Origin: Thiotrichaceae bacterium
GTDB taxonomy: Bacteria > Pseudomonadota > Gammaproteobacteria > Eutrophobiales > Eutrophobiaceae
NCBI GenBank assembly: GCA_012960105.1
Contig: DUBV01000039.1
Location: forward strand, 27,991-91,990
Direction of reading: 5' to 3'
DNA length: 64,000 nucleotides
Each line of letters opens with the position of its first letter. Positions within the stretch are counted from its first letter, which is position 1. Of the stretch, positions 1 to 12,494 are shown one piece after another. The notes below the pieces were generated by a model. That model did no database searches. It was not told the origin of the DNA and saw only the letters and a program-made list of their open reading frames with translations. Made by a program: the position numbers and the translations under genes.

Positions 1-898
<898 letters not shown>

Positions 899-1001
899 AT
901 ATAATGCTCAAGCAGTTTGTGACGCATACTATAGCGTTATACTTTTAATCAATTTTCCGAATGTGGGAATGTTGTCAAGTGACAGCATTCCCCAAACAAA
1001 T

Positions 1002-1118
1002 TGCCTGGCGGCAATAGCGAGCGTGAACCACCCGATCCCATCTCGAACTCGGAAGTGAAACCGCTTAGCGCCGATGATAGTGTGGGAGTTCCCATGTGAA
1101 AGTAGGTCACTGCCAGGC
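1002..1118 (+). rRNA. rrf: 5S ribosomal RNA
   Basis: tgcctggcggcaatagcgagcg...cccgatcccatctcgaactcggaagtgaaac...gtaggtcactgccaggc; terminal stem TGCCTGGC/GCCAGGC. Confidence 0.96.
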
Positions 1119-1132
1119 TCTTAAACTTAAAA

Positions 1133-1163
1133 AACCTCTACCATTTGGTAGAGGTTTTTTTTT
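1133..1163 (+). terminator. Rho-independent terminator of rRNA operon
   Basis: AACCTCTACCATTTGGTAGAGGTT hairpin followed by T run. Confidence 0.93.
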
Positions 1164-1282
1164 GTCCGTATTTTAAAGTAGATAAAAATGAATCGGAAAG
1201 AAAGGTGAATTATTGTATTTCAATAAACTTTATATTTCAGAGTAATATTACACTCAATAATACAGGTTAAGCTCAGGTTTTT

Positions 1283-3190
1283 TCAAAGTGGAGAAGCGTT
1301 AAGTGAGTTTAGATTGATTACTAATGAGTATTCATCTTGATGAATGACTTTGTGGATATTTGTAAGTGCTACGATTTGGTTGTAAAACTTGAAGTTATTT
1401 TCAATAAGTACTCGTACACGATCATCATAAGGCGTTCCTCTGCGATTTATCCTATGTTTGTACGCTGCATATCCTCCATTATCAGCGTATGAATAAATTA
1501 TATAGTCAATTTTCTGTTTACGTAAATATGCGGAAAGTTCCTCTGCCGTTCCGTAAATAGGCAATCCGTGATCGGGACCTGCACTACCTGCATGATCAAT
1601 GACAAACACCTGGTTTCTACTAAAATCAATGAGATATGGATGTGATAAAACCGCCAAAATAGAACTTTTTGGTGGGGTTGATTTCTGTGCCGTTTCTATT
1701 ACAGAGCGTGGAAATTTCTGCAATGTATCCGCTGTAAAATTACTAATTTTATTTATCCTGTTACTTATATGATTCAACGCGCCCGTCCAAATTACACCCA
1801 TATAAATAGTAATCATCAACCAGGTAAGTAAATATCTATTTTGTTTTCTTTTAGAATCATGCATTACACCTGTAGCAGAGTCATAGCTGTTGTTTGACAA
1901 TGCTTCGGTAACAAGAAAAATAAAGGCGGCAAAACTGAAAGGGTAGCTATAACGGAAAATTCCTAAGCTTACGAAGGATAAACACAATGTTGCTAGCATT
2001 GCAGCTAAGAAAGCAGATACAGCTGCTGGATTTATATCCCGTAATGCTTGCTTGTATTTTAGTAATCCCAAGTACAGAAATAGTATTCCGCTAATTGATA
2101 GAGACATTGTTAATGTCAAATAAAGTATATATCGTAAATAAGACCAATTTACGTCCTGTATTCTGATGGATAGTATGGCCGCGCCTTGATTCCAGTTTGT
2201 GTGAGTTCCTTGTCCAAGCAGTGGAAACAGGAATGTTTCACTACTTTGATACATAGCAAGCATCCATGGAGATACTAAGATGAGTGAGACAGTCGCAACC
2301 TTGATTCCTTGTTGTAAACCGTCCATGAATCGTATGCGTCTGTCTAACAAAAATACAAACGGTCCTAAAAATACAAGTCCAGCAATATTGGTGGTTTTAA
2401 GAGAGATTAACGCGGCGACAAGAATGCTGGTTTTAAAAATTTCATGAGCGTTTCGATGCTGTCCAGCTTCATGAAAGCGACACAGAAATGCGTAAAATAG
2501 AGCCAATGATGTCACCGTGGAGGAAATGTTTGGTGCAGGCGGATCAATCCAATGCCAGAGCGAGAGTAGAAAAAGTAAAGAAAGGCCAGATAGATTCAAT
2601 CGATGACTATGGGCCGCAACCAGCATGATAAATACAAGCCAACCTGCTACAGCATCAAATGCCTTCAACTGTTTATATGAAACGAGAGTCAACATCATTG
2701 CATTAAGAAAACTGTGTCCTCCAAGAATCCCCAATCGATGTTCACTATATGGATTATCACCTATGTGGCCGGTATCAAGCATCTGATGAGGGAAGACTAG
2801 ATATCCGTGATTATCATCATGATTGTTTTGAAACGGAAGACTGCCATAGGTAAAACTTATTAGAAGCAAAACGCCAAAAATAATGGCGGTAATTTTATTC
2901 TGACTAAAGAAGGTAAAGACAATATGTAATGATCGTAGGATTTTTTCTGAATTTTTTACTACATGAATTACCCAAAACAATATGCCGATAGTAAGAAATA
3001 TGTGTATAGAATCTTGTGATATCAGTTGAAACAGGTTTAGAATCCCACCTACGACACAAGTCCATGCTAATCCATATGCCCCCGCTATTGCGAAATTGGT
3101 ATCTTTATCATTGTTTACAATAAACTGACCCCAGCCAATAAAAGACAGGTACATCAAAATGCATACTAATATAGGCCAAGCTAATAACAT
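1283..3190 (-). CDS. Polytopic membrane protein (LIC_10190-like / glycosyltransferase-like integral membrane protein)
   Basis: 635 aa ORF, many hydrophobic segments, C-terminal soluble domain. Confidence 0.75.
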   Translation of the reverse strand: MLLAWPILVCILMYLSFIGWGQFIVNNDKDTNFAIAGAYGLAWTCVVGGILNLFQLISQDSIHIFLTIGILFWVIHVVKNSEKILRSLHIVFTFFSQNKITAIIFGVLLLISFTYGSLPFQNNHDDNHGYLVFPHQMLDTGHIGDNPYSEHRLGILGGHSFLNAMMLTLVSYKQLKAFDAVAGWLVFIMLVAAHSHRLNLSGLSLLFLLSLWHWIDPPAPNISSTVTSLALFYAFLCRFHEAGQHRNAHEIFKTSILVAALISLKTTNIAGLVFLGPFVFLLDRRIRFMDGLQQGIKVATVSLILVSPWMLAMYQSSETFLFPLLGQGTHTNWNQGAAILSIRIQDVNWSYLRYILYLTLTMSLSISGILFLYLGLLKYKQALRDINPAAVSAFLAAMLATLCLSFVSLGIFRYSYPFSFAAFIFLVTEALSNNSYDSATGVMHDSKRKQNRYLLTWLMITIYMGVIWTGALNHISNRINKISNFTADTLQKFPRSVIETAQKSTPPKSSILAVLSHPYLIDFSRNQVFVIDHAGSAGPDHGLPIYGTAEELSAYLRKQKIDYIIYSYADNGGYAAYKHRINRRGTPYDDRVRVLIENNFKFYNQIVALTNIHKVIHQDEYSLVINLNSLNASPL

Positions 3191-3398
3191 TAGTTTGTGT
3201 TTCCTTTATTAAGAGAATTCTACTTGAGTCCCTTATTTACTGTCATAGTAGATAAAACATGAGAGCGTATTGCTCTAATAAACAAATACAATAATGATGC
3301 CTTGAAAGAAACTGAAACAATGCAGTTTATAGAATGACTTAATTAATTAACACAATGTTTTGAAGAACTTGGTGGAATTACTAAGCTGAAAGCCTGTT

Positions 3399-3440
3399 AT
3401 TAGAGTTCCATGTGAAAGTTGGTCTCTGTCCGGCTCTTAT
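3399..3440 (+). pseudogene. Decayed copy of 5S rRNA 3' end
   Basis: 'agttccatgtgaaagttggtctctgtccggctctt' aligns with 5S 3' end 'agttcccatgtgaaagtaggtcactgccaggctctt'; followed by the same terminator type. Confidence 0.8.
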
Positions 3441-3448
3441 TTTAAAAA

Positions 3449-3479
3449 AACCTCTACCAAAATGGTAGAGGTTTTTTTT
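3449..3479 (+). terminator. Rho-independent terminator, duplicate of the rRNA terminator
   Basis: AACCTCTACCAAAATGGTAGAGGTTTTTTTT, nearly identical to 1133..1163. Confidence 0.88.
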
Positions 3480-3522
3480 GCCTTAGGCTTAAGAAAGGAT
3501 ATTAATCTAAATCTATTTCAAA

Positions 3523-4107
3523 TTAATAAATAACGAGTTGTCTTACTAATTCTGTATGACCAAGTACTTCTGTTATTTCTGCGTTTATAGATGATTTTGT
3601 TGCATTGTTTAAAGATGGATCATCTCTTGTTAAGATGATCACTGTAGCTGGATGTACAAACAAATCTTTAGTGTGATAGCACTCACTAGGCGCCTTTGGT
3701 AAGGCAGCATCATGATGATAATCTTTTTCTAATGTCTCATGAGACATATCATTTAAACTATCTTTAAGTGCTAAGGTTTTTGTTAAGTATTCATCACACT
3801 GTGGCAAACGAAAACGCGCACTAGCAATAATATCTTCAGATAATACTAATAATACCTCCGCTTGTTTACTTATAGCTTTTGAAGTACTAGATTCATTTTC
3901 GAGATTATTAATCAATTTTTTTGCTGCAAATTCATAAGCTGCTAATAATCCAGCTGTAATTGATATGCGTTGGCGTTGATCTTCATTTTCTATTTCTGTT
4001 TTTTTAACATTTTCGATTTGTTTTTCACTCATCGTCCCACTTGAATTGCTTAGTGGGCTAAAGCAGATAGATATAAATAAAATTGAATATAAAAAAGATT
4101 TAGACAT
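3523..4107 (-). CDS. Secreted hypothetical protein
   Basis: 194 aa ORF with N-terminal signal peptide-like segment; Fur-box-like sequence upstream. Confidence 0.75.
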   Translation of the reverse strand: MSKSFLYSILFISICFSPLSNSSGTMSEKQIENVKKTEIENEDQRQRISITAGLLAAYEFAAKKLINNLENESSTSKAISKQAEVLLVLSEDIIASARFRLPQCDEYLTKTLALKDSLNDMSHETLEKDYHHDAALPKAPSECYHTKDLFVHPATVIILTRDDPSLNNATKSSINAEITEVLGHTELVRQLVIY

Positions 4108-4136
4108 TTACTCAAATATTCCTAAAGAAAAATAAA

Positions 4137-4155
4137 GTTAATGATAAACATTCTC
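4137..4155 (-). promoter_or_regulatory. Candidate Fur box
   Basis: GTTAATGATAAACATTCTC matches 16/19 of GATAATGATAATCATTATC by eye; about 30 nt upstream of the 4107 start. Confidence 0.55.
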
Positions 4156-4223
4156 ATTAACAATTAAAAGTAATATCTACGAAATTAGAAGATATATTAA
4201 GAAAAGGTTGATCGAAATACAGG

Positions 4224-4562
4224 TTAACTTGATATTTTTTTATGCAAATGAGGCAAAGATGATTTATCGCCCGCTTTCATATATCTTTTTTCACTACCTG
4301 TAGCGGTAACGTTTTCATATACGCCATCATCTCGCTTAACTAATTTAGTAAAGCCATGCTCTTTGAGTTTTGAATTACCAGTGGGCATATTAATAGCAAT
4401 AGGTCGGATGACGAGCCTGACAGGTGCCAGCATATCGGTATCACCCAGAGGTGTTTGCGTGGCAAAACAGACTTCACCCCAGTTTTTTAATTTGGTATTG
4501 ATGCTGTGATGGACTTCGACTGTTTGGTCATTGGCTTCACAGAAATAATCATAATTTGGCAT
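4224..4562 (-). CDS. FmdB-like (degenerate zinc ribbon) small protein
   Basis: 112 aa beginning MPNYDYFCEAND..., similar to FmdB-type N-terminus. Confidence 0.6.
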   Translation of the reverse strand: MPNYDYFCEANDQTVEVHHSINTKLKNWGEVCFATQTPLGDTDMLAPVRLVIRPIAINMPTGNSKLKEHGFTKLVKRDDGVYENVTATGSEKRYMKAGDKSSLPHLHKKISS

Positions 4563-4611
4563 AGCGTAAGTATTTAACAGTAATTACTAATCTGGAGATT
4601 ATAGAGTATAT

Positions 4612-5568
4612 TTATTCCCATTCCAGTTCTGTAAAAGCTTTGGATACATTACTGGCATGTTGATATTCATGTAGTAACAGCTTTGATTGATTATCTTTAT
4701 CGATTGTTTCCATTGCATCATTTAAAAACAGCCCCTCTGCTACTGCTTTACGAGTGTCCTCAAGTAAACGTCGTAAATAACTTTGTTGCTGTTCTATAGC
4801 TAGTTTTAAAGTTGTAGCGGTAGCACCATGACCAGGAACTACTTTTTCTACATCAAGTTGTTGTAAGGTATCCATCGTGTTTAGCCAGCCCCTAAGACTA
4901 CCGGTTAATGAAGGAATGCGTTGCCTAAAGATTAAGTCACCAGCCCAAAGGGTTTTCGTTTTATCATCAATGATAATTAAATCATTATGACTATGAGAAA
5001 TAGCATAAGGAATAAGCGTTAATAGTCGGCCACCTAGATCCAGTTGCATAGACTTACTGACTAGAATACTAGGGCCTATAATTGATGATTCTTCAGGATT
5101 TAAGCCTAAATCATTTTTGAATTGTTCCAGAAAAAAAGCTCTATTATGTTCGACCGCATCTGCAAGTTGATGATGACCTACAAAACTAGTTTCTTTTGAT
5201 TCGAATACTTTATTACCAAGTATGTGATCAAAATGTACATGGGTGTTAATGACATAACAAATGGGCTTATTCGTAATAGATCGAATACTTTGGAGTAACT
5301 TCTGACCAATATGTATTGAACCGCCCGTATCAATAACGGCAACACATTTATCGCCAATAATAAAACCAATGTTAGCAATATCATCGTGTTGACTATCTTC
5401 AATTGAAACATGCTCGCCAGTATGGACAAAATTAGCTTCTGAAATTTCAGCCAAATTAAAATCATTATCTAATTCTGTAGCTGGGATAGATTTTGAAAAG
5501 ACAAAAATAACTAATGAAAATATATAGATAATATTTTTTATATTTAGTAAATGTACATATGTGAGCAT
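4612..5568 (-). CDS. Metallo-beta-lactamase-fold hydrolase, secreted (SoxH / quinoprotein relay metallohydrolase-like)
   Basis: NTHVHFDHILGN (HxHxDH) motif, WAGDLIF, VPGHG motifs; N-terminal signal. Confidence 0.85.
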   Translation of the reverse strand: MLTYVHLLNIKNIIYIFSLVIFVFSKSIPATELDNDFNLAEISEANFVHTGEHVSIEDSQHDDIANIGFIIGDKCVAVIDTGGSIHIGQKLLQSIRSITNKPICYVINTHVHFDHILGNKVFESKETSFVGHHQLADAVEHNRAFFLEQFKNDLGLNPEESSIIGPSILVSKSMQLDLGGRLLTLIPYAISHSHNDLIIIDDKTKTLWAGDLIFRQRIPSLTGSLRGWLNTMDTLQQLDVEKVVPGHGATATTLKLAIEQQQSYLRRLLEDTRKAVAEGLFLNDAMETIDKDNQSKLLLHEYQHASNVSKAFTELEWE

Positions 5569-5886
5569 AATGATTGGACTGAGTAAATTGAATAAGTTTA
5601 GTCGATTAGCTAATTAAGCCAAATTAAAAGTGTGAAATCGGATAATAATCAAAGGAATATGGATAAGAATAATAACAGTAAGTAACTGATAGTAAAGATA
5701 AATAATAATAATTCTTGTGGAAAATGAGAATCTAAACTAGTGTTTTAGTAAAGAACATGAAGAACCTTTCTAATATAATCATCTTATGCCCGAATTATTT
5801 TTGGGCAATAGTCCAAGCGTTCGGGCTGTATATCAATGTAAATCAATTTAAACCCATGATTTTTCTTATTTAATGAAGGAGATGTT

Positions 5887-6099
5887 ATGTTCGAATATGA
5901 TCAGGAAATAGTTAATGCACTACTAAATAAAAATAATAATTTTAAACGACTTTTTGATAAACATAGTTCATTGAAAGATACTGTAAGAGAAATGAATGAA
6001 GGTAATATTGGTATTGATCAACTTTCATTAGAAAAACTTAAAAAAACAAAACTGAAATTAAAAGACCGTATGTCTTTAATAATTGAAAACCATCGGTAG
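5887..6099 (+). CDS. YdcH/DUF465 family protein
   Basis: 70 aa, pattern ...NNNFKRLFDKHSSLKDTVREME..., ...LEKLKKTKLKLKDRM; good RBS (aaggagatgtt). Confidence 0.7.
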   Translation: MFEYDQEIVNALLNKNNNFKRLFDKHSSLKDTVREMNEGNIGIDQLSLEKLKKTKLKLKDRMSLIIENHR

Positions 6100-6178
6100 A
6101 TGCATGTTTAATATATTCAAAACTATATGTTTACAGTTAAGTTCATAATTATCTAGCATCCAATTATTTTGGGGCTAA

Positions 6179-8063
<1,885 letters not shown>

Positions 8064-8114
8064 TCTAAATCTGAAAGTAAATTTTTTGCGGAAACGTAGT
8101 GAAAAAACTATAAA

Positions 8115-8849
8115 TTAACTTTTTTGTTTTACGTTGCCAGCATGTAAACCACATTCTTTCTGGGTTGCTTCTTCCCACCACCAACGACCCTCACGTTCAT
8201 GTTGATTAGGTAGAACTGCGCGAGTACAAGGCTCACAACCAATACTAATATAACCTTGTTGATGTAATGCATTAAAGGGAACATCATTGCTTCTTATGTA
8301 CTCCCAGACATCAGCAGAGGACCAGTTTGAAAGTGGATTAAATTTAATTAATTCTTTATCTATCGTAGAGAAAGCGTCATCGCGTTCAACAACAGGCACA
8401 TCATTTCGAGTATCCGGACTTTGATCTTTTCGTTGACCTGTTACCCAAGCATCCAGACTAATAAGTTTCTGTCGCAGTGGAATTACTTTGCGAATACCGC
8501 AACATTCTTTATGACCATCGTTATAAAAACTATATAAACCTTTTTCTCGTACTAGGTTTTGTACGGACTCGGAATCAGGAGAAAGCACATCAATCTCGAT
8601 ATTGTAATGTTCACGAACCTGTTCAATAAACCGGTAAGTTTCGGCATGCAGTCGTCCCGTGTCGAGTGAAAAAACCTTCACATCGGATTTGAATTTAGTT
8701 GCCATATCAATCAACACGACATCTTCAGCACCACTAAATGAAATAGCGATATTGTCGAAGTTTTCAAGTGCAAATTTTATGATGGCGACAGGCGAGCGGT
8801 TTTTATACTCATTTGCCAGTTCTTCCAGATTAGATTCTTTTGAGCTCAT
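8115..8849 (-). CDS. cysH: Adenylyl-/phosphoadenylyl-sulfate reductase with 4Fe-4S-type cysteine motifs
   Basis: [33 protein letters not shown]; start chosen at internal Met (MSSKESN). Confidence 0.92.
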   Translation of the reverse strand: MSSKESNLEELANEYKNRSPVAIIKFALENFDNIAISFSGAEDVVLIDMATKFKSDVKVFSLDTGRLHAETYRFIEQVREHYNIEIDVLSPDSESVQNLVREKGLYSFYNDGHKECCGIRKVIPLRQKLISLDAWVTGQRKDQSPDTRNDVPVVERDDAFSTIDKELIKFNPLSNWSSADVWEYIRSNDVPFNALHQQGYISIGCEPCTRAVLPNQHEREGRWWWEEATQKECGLHAGNVKQKS

Positions 8850-9089
8850 AGTGGTTTTTATAGCTAAGTTATTGATTTTTGTTTTAGTATTATTCAAAAA
8901 AGATAATTTTATCAGAAAGCTTAATTGCAACATATATTATGCTCTTAATATTTGCAGTTCATATTCATATAAAATAGTTTTAACTAGAAAGTATGGTGCA
9001 TACTAACTAATTATGAATAAAGTATTATTTTATCTAATGTGTCTGGTAATATTAGAAAAGATAACATTTTCCCAGTGGAGTCAGTATAA

Positions 9090-9449
9090 ATGAGTGATAA
9101 AGAAGAAGTTCAAACGATGTGGTCGGAAAGTTTGCTTGAGCATCTTTATCTGGCATTAAGAAAGAATAAGGATAATGCCATGATTCTGGAGCTTATTGAG
9201 GAACTTAGAGCGAAAGAATATGACGACGAATTCCTTATCAATAAGGTTAAGATGAAAGTTGGTCAAAATGAAGCGACTAGACTTGAAGGTTTATTGTCCG
9301 GAAAAACTGTAGGTGGTAGTAGTCTTACTAGTGGCGAAAAACCACTAAGTAAAGCTGATCAGGCACGTGCGAACGCAGCAGCCAAAAAAAAGGCGGAACA
9401 GAAGTCTGGTCTTGTTGGCAAGATTAAAGGAATATTTGGCGGTAGTTAA
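9090..9449 (+). CDS. Hypothetical protein with Ala/Lys-rich C-terminus
   Basis: 119 aa ORF, intergenic position, plausible start. Confidence 0.6.
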   Translation: MSDKEEVQTMWSESLLEHLYLALRKNKDNAMILELIEELRAKEYDDEFLINKVKMKVGQNEATRLEGLLSGKTVGGSSLTSGEKPLSKADQARANAAAKKKAEQKSGLVGKIKGIFGGS

Positions 9450-9456
9450 TTAATAT

Positions 9457-10341
9457 CTAGAAAGTATGGCTTTCTAGATATTTAATCGGAATATATGTTC
9501 CGTGAGCAGATAGGTCTGTCAAATAAAGCGTATTAGACTCGTCTGCTTCGATAAGTAAATGCATCCGAGAGATATCCCGAAAATTTGGGTCAAGTACGAT
9601 ATCGCTTTTGCTATCACGACCAATCAGGTTTTTGCCTGTTTTTAATTCATAACTCCGACCAGCTTGGTCAACAAATTTACTGCTAGAGCCACTAGAAACA
9701 ATTTTACATTGATGCCTGGAGAGTACCACATCGATCTCTAAATTTGGTTTCATTCTAATCGTTACATTTTCACCTTTAGGCATTTTTTCCATCTCGGCAC
9801 TTTGTTTATTTCCAGAAAGTGGTTCAAACATAGTGCTGTCTAGAATTAAGGTATCTTTTAAATCAATTCCTGTTTCTACGTCGTTTAAAGGACTAGATAA
9901 TTGATTATGTTTTTTCTTTTCTGAATAAAGATGTTTGATTATTTCCTGTCTAGATGAGAGGTACTGCATATATTTTACAAGGGCAATGCGTCTGAATGCG
10001 TTTAATTCATCATCTCCATTATGCAGCGCAGCAATAATTAAACGCCAACTGTGATCCTGAGAAAAAATTTTAGCATCCATCTCACGTAAGGCACGGTTAA
10101 TAGTTTCAGGTTTTTCTATCGATTTTGAGAGTATGTATACGAATTTCTTTTCAGTATCCTTAATTGTTTTCGCTTCTTTTCTAAGCTCATCCAGAGAGAG
10201 CTTGACCAGGCTAATAATTTTCTTTGAAGGTACTGATGTTCTGCCCGTAAGACTAAACTCAAAGTCCGAGATAGAAGAAAATTGCAGGACTTGTTCACCA
10301 ACCGTGAGTTCTATGGGTTTAGAAAATAAATTTTTTAACAT
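9457..10341 (-). CDS. FHA-domain protein
   Basis: C-terminal ...KNLIGRDSKSDIVLDPNFRDISRMHLLIEADESNTLYLTDLSAHGTYI. Confidence 0.82.
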   Translation of the reverse strand: MLKNLFSKPIELTVGEQVLQFSSISDFEFSLTGRTSVPSKKIISLVKLSLDELRKEAKTIKDTEKKFVYILSKSIEKPETINRALREMDAKIFSQDHSWRLIIAALHNGDDELNAFRRIALVKYMQYLSSRQEIIKHLYSEKKKHNQLSSPLNDVETGIDLKDTLILDSTMFEPLSGNKQSAEMEKMPKGENVTIRMKPNLEIDVVLSRHQCKIVSSGSSSKFVDQAGRSYELKTGKNLIGRDSKSDIVLDPNFRDISRMHLLIEADESNTLYLTDLSAHGTYIPIKYLESHTF

Positions 10342-10491
10342 CAGATAATAAATAATGAGAGAAAATTAAAGAATATATATTTAACTCCAATCATAGCTCA
10401 TCCGACGTAAAATTTGTGAACCAGTTTGCATTGTTCATTTAGTATTGTGAAAACATCACCCTGTTATTACTAAGTTCAGCAATGTTTGCTT

Positions 10492-11562
10492 TTAACATTC
10501 AAATTCTATTTGTCGTTTTTCCAATATTTTTTCTCGTTTTATAGAACCGCAGTTTGATAATGACTTACTGAATGAATAAAAACGATAAAGATCTTTTTCA
10601 AGTTTTTCATAGATGTCGATAAATGCAGGGACATGCTTTCTATAAGTGACGATAGCGGCTAATTTTGCATTATTAATTCCGGATGAAAACCATTTTTTGT
10701 AACTATCTTTTTCCCAACTCTGACTTATCCTGGAATACTCATCACTCATTTGTTGCAGAGCCTGTTGTTTTCGTTGTCGTATTGTTTCGTCCTTTTCAGT
10801 TGATTGATAAAGCTCATTCAATATTGATTTGAAACGCATGACAAGATCGATGAATTCTTTTTCCTGATCCTGAGATTGTTGATACTCTGTAAGCAATTTT
10901 TTTTCAGGTTTTTGCGTTAGCCATTTTGTTACGCCGATATGTGCTACTGCATCAGCATAGGCCTCATTAAATTCGGTGTCATTTTTAATGTAAAGTTGTT
11001 GATGGGCAAGCTCATGAAATATGACTGTGGCCAAGCGAATATCACTCCAGCGAATCATGGTGTTTAGTACGGGGTCATCAAACCAACCGAGGGTTGAATA
11101 AGCAGAGACTCCGCCAAGGTAAATATCATATCCCTGTTTTTTTAGTTCAGTGGCATGCTGTTGTGCGTCAGTTTGAGAAAAATAACCCCGGTAACTCAAG
11201 CAACCAACAACCAGATAACACCAGGTGAGAGGCTTTAAAGAAAACTCTTCAGTGGCAAATATATTCCAGATGATATAATCACGTTCCAGATCAGCATAGG
11301 ATAAATAACTGCCATTTTCCGGCAGACCAAGTTGTTGAATAGAAAAATCTCTTAGTGCCAACACTGTGTTTAGATTGTTTCGAAGTGCGTCAGATATATT
11401 CTGGTCTTTCAGAACATCATCTATTTTCTGCCGTTTTTGTAATACTTCATACTGTCCGTGGATAGATTGGGCGTAATAGTTAATAGAAGCGCAACCGGAA
11501 AGTAAAAAAATGATTAACAGTATTATCGCATGCCTATAATAATGTCGATTTTGTGTCATCAT
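10492..11562 (-). CDS. Putative lipoprotein aminopeptidase (PF10023-like)
   Basis: Lipobox LLSGCAS; HELAHQQLYIKNDTEFNEAYADAV zinc protease motif. Confidence 0.83.
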   Translation of the reverse strand: MMTQNRHYYRHAIILLIIFLLSGCASINYYAQSIHGQYEVLQKRQKIDDVLKDQNISDALRNNLNTVLALRDFSIQQLGLPENGSYLSYADLERDYIIWNIFATEEFSLKPLTWCYLVVGCLSYRGYFSQTDAQQHATELKKQGYDIYLGGVSAYSTLGWFDDPVLNTMIRWSDIRLATVIFHELAHQQLYIKNDTEFNEAYADAVAHIGVTKWLTQKPEKKLLTEYQQSQDQEKEFIDLVMRFKSILNELYQSTEKDETIRQRKQQALQQMSDEYSRISQSWEKDSYKKWFSSGINNAKLAAIVTYRKHVPAFIDIYEKLEKDLYRFYSFSKSLSNCGSIKREKILEKRQIEFEC

Positions 11563-11605
11563 TGATATATAGATATATTCAAAAATTAATCGCGGTAAAT
11601 AAAAG

Positions 11606-12436
11606 ATGTTTACGACTTTAATTGATTTTGATTCATTACACGATGCTTATGAAAATCCAGATTGGCTCATTTTTGATACACGTTATGATTTAGCAGATAA
11701 GGATGCGGGTAAGCGAGCGTATCTGCAAGAGCATATTCCCAGTGCAATTTATGTCGATTTACATGATGATTTAAGTCGGCCTCCGGCAACAAATAAAGGA
11801 CGTCATCCTTTGCCCTCGGTTGAAACCATGAATGTCTTATTTTCAGAGCTTGGTATACATTCAGGCTCACAAGTAATCATTTATGACAATTCTTCAGGTG
11901 CTTTTGCAGCGCGTTTATGGTGGATGTTAAGACATATGCAGCATGAGGCCGTTGCCGTGCTCGATGGTGGTTGGCAAGCGTGGTTAGCTGCTTCAGGACC
12001 AACTGATTCAAATAATGAAATTCGTTCAGAAAGTACGTTTAATAATCAGGCTATAAAACAGGACGTTATTGATATAGACCAAGTACAGAATTTTGATTTA
12101 ATTATCGATTCCAGAGAACCAGTACGTTATAGAGGGGAGTCAGAACCTATGGACAAAGCTGCAGGTCACATACCAGGCGCAATTAATCGGTTCTGGAAGG
12201 ATAATCTTTTGGAAAATGGTCAATTTAAGGAAAAATCCTTACTAATTGAGGAGTTTGAAAAAATGTTGGGAAATACGCAATCTGAAGAAGCGGTATTTTA
12301 CTGTGGGTCTGGTGTAACAGCCTGTCATAACCTACTAGCGGCGGCATATGCGGGTTTAGATTTGCCTAAATTATATGCTGGCTCATGGAGTGAATGGAGC
12401 AGCAATCCTGAAAATCCGGTAGCAACAGGACATTAA
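11606..12436 (+). CDS. Rhodanese/3-mercaptopyruvate sulfurtransferase-like protein
   Basis: Two rhodanese domains; active-site CGSGVTAC. Confidence 0.9.
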   Translation: MFTTLIDFDSLHDAYENPDWLIFDTRYDLADKDAGKRAYLQEHIPSAIYVDLHDDLSRPPATNKGRHPLPSVETMNVLFSELGIHSGSQVIIYDNSSGAFAARLWWMLRHMQHEAVAVLDGGWQAWLAASGPTDSNNEIRSESTFNNQAIKQDVIDIDQVQNFDLIIDSREPVRYRGESEPMDKAAGHIPGAINRFWKDNLLENGQFKEKSLLIEEFEKMLGNTQSEEAVFYCGSGVTACHNLLAAAYAGLDLPKLYAGSWSEWSSNPENPVATGH

Positions 12437-12494
12437 GTCTATATTATTGATGATATAATCTAAAACATTTCAGTATGTTACGAATAGATCTATA

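Noticed and set aside
5178-5465. 95 aa minus-strand ORF within the MBL hydrolase
   Set aside because: Alternative frame of a well-supported gene on the same strand.
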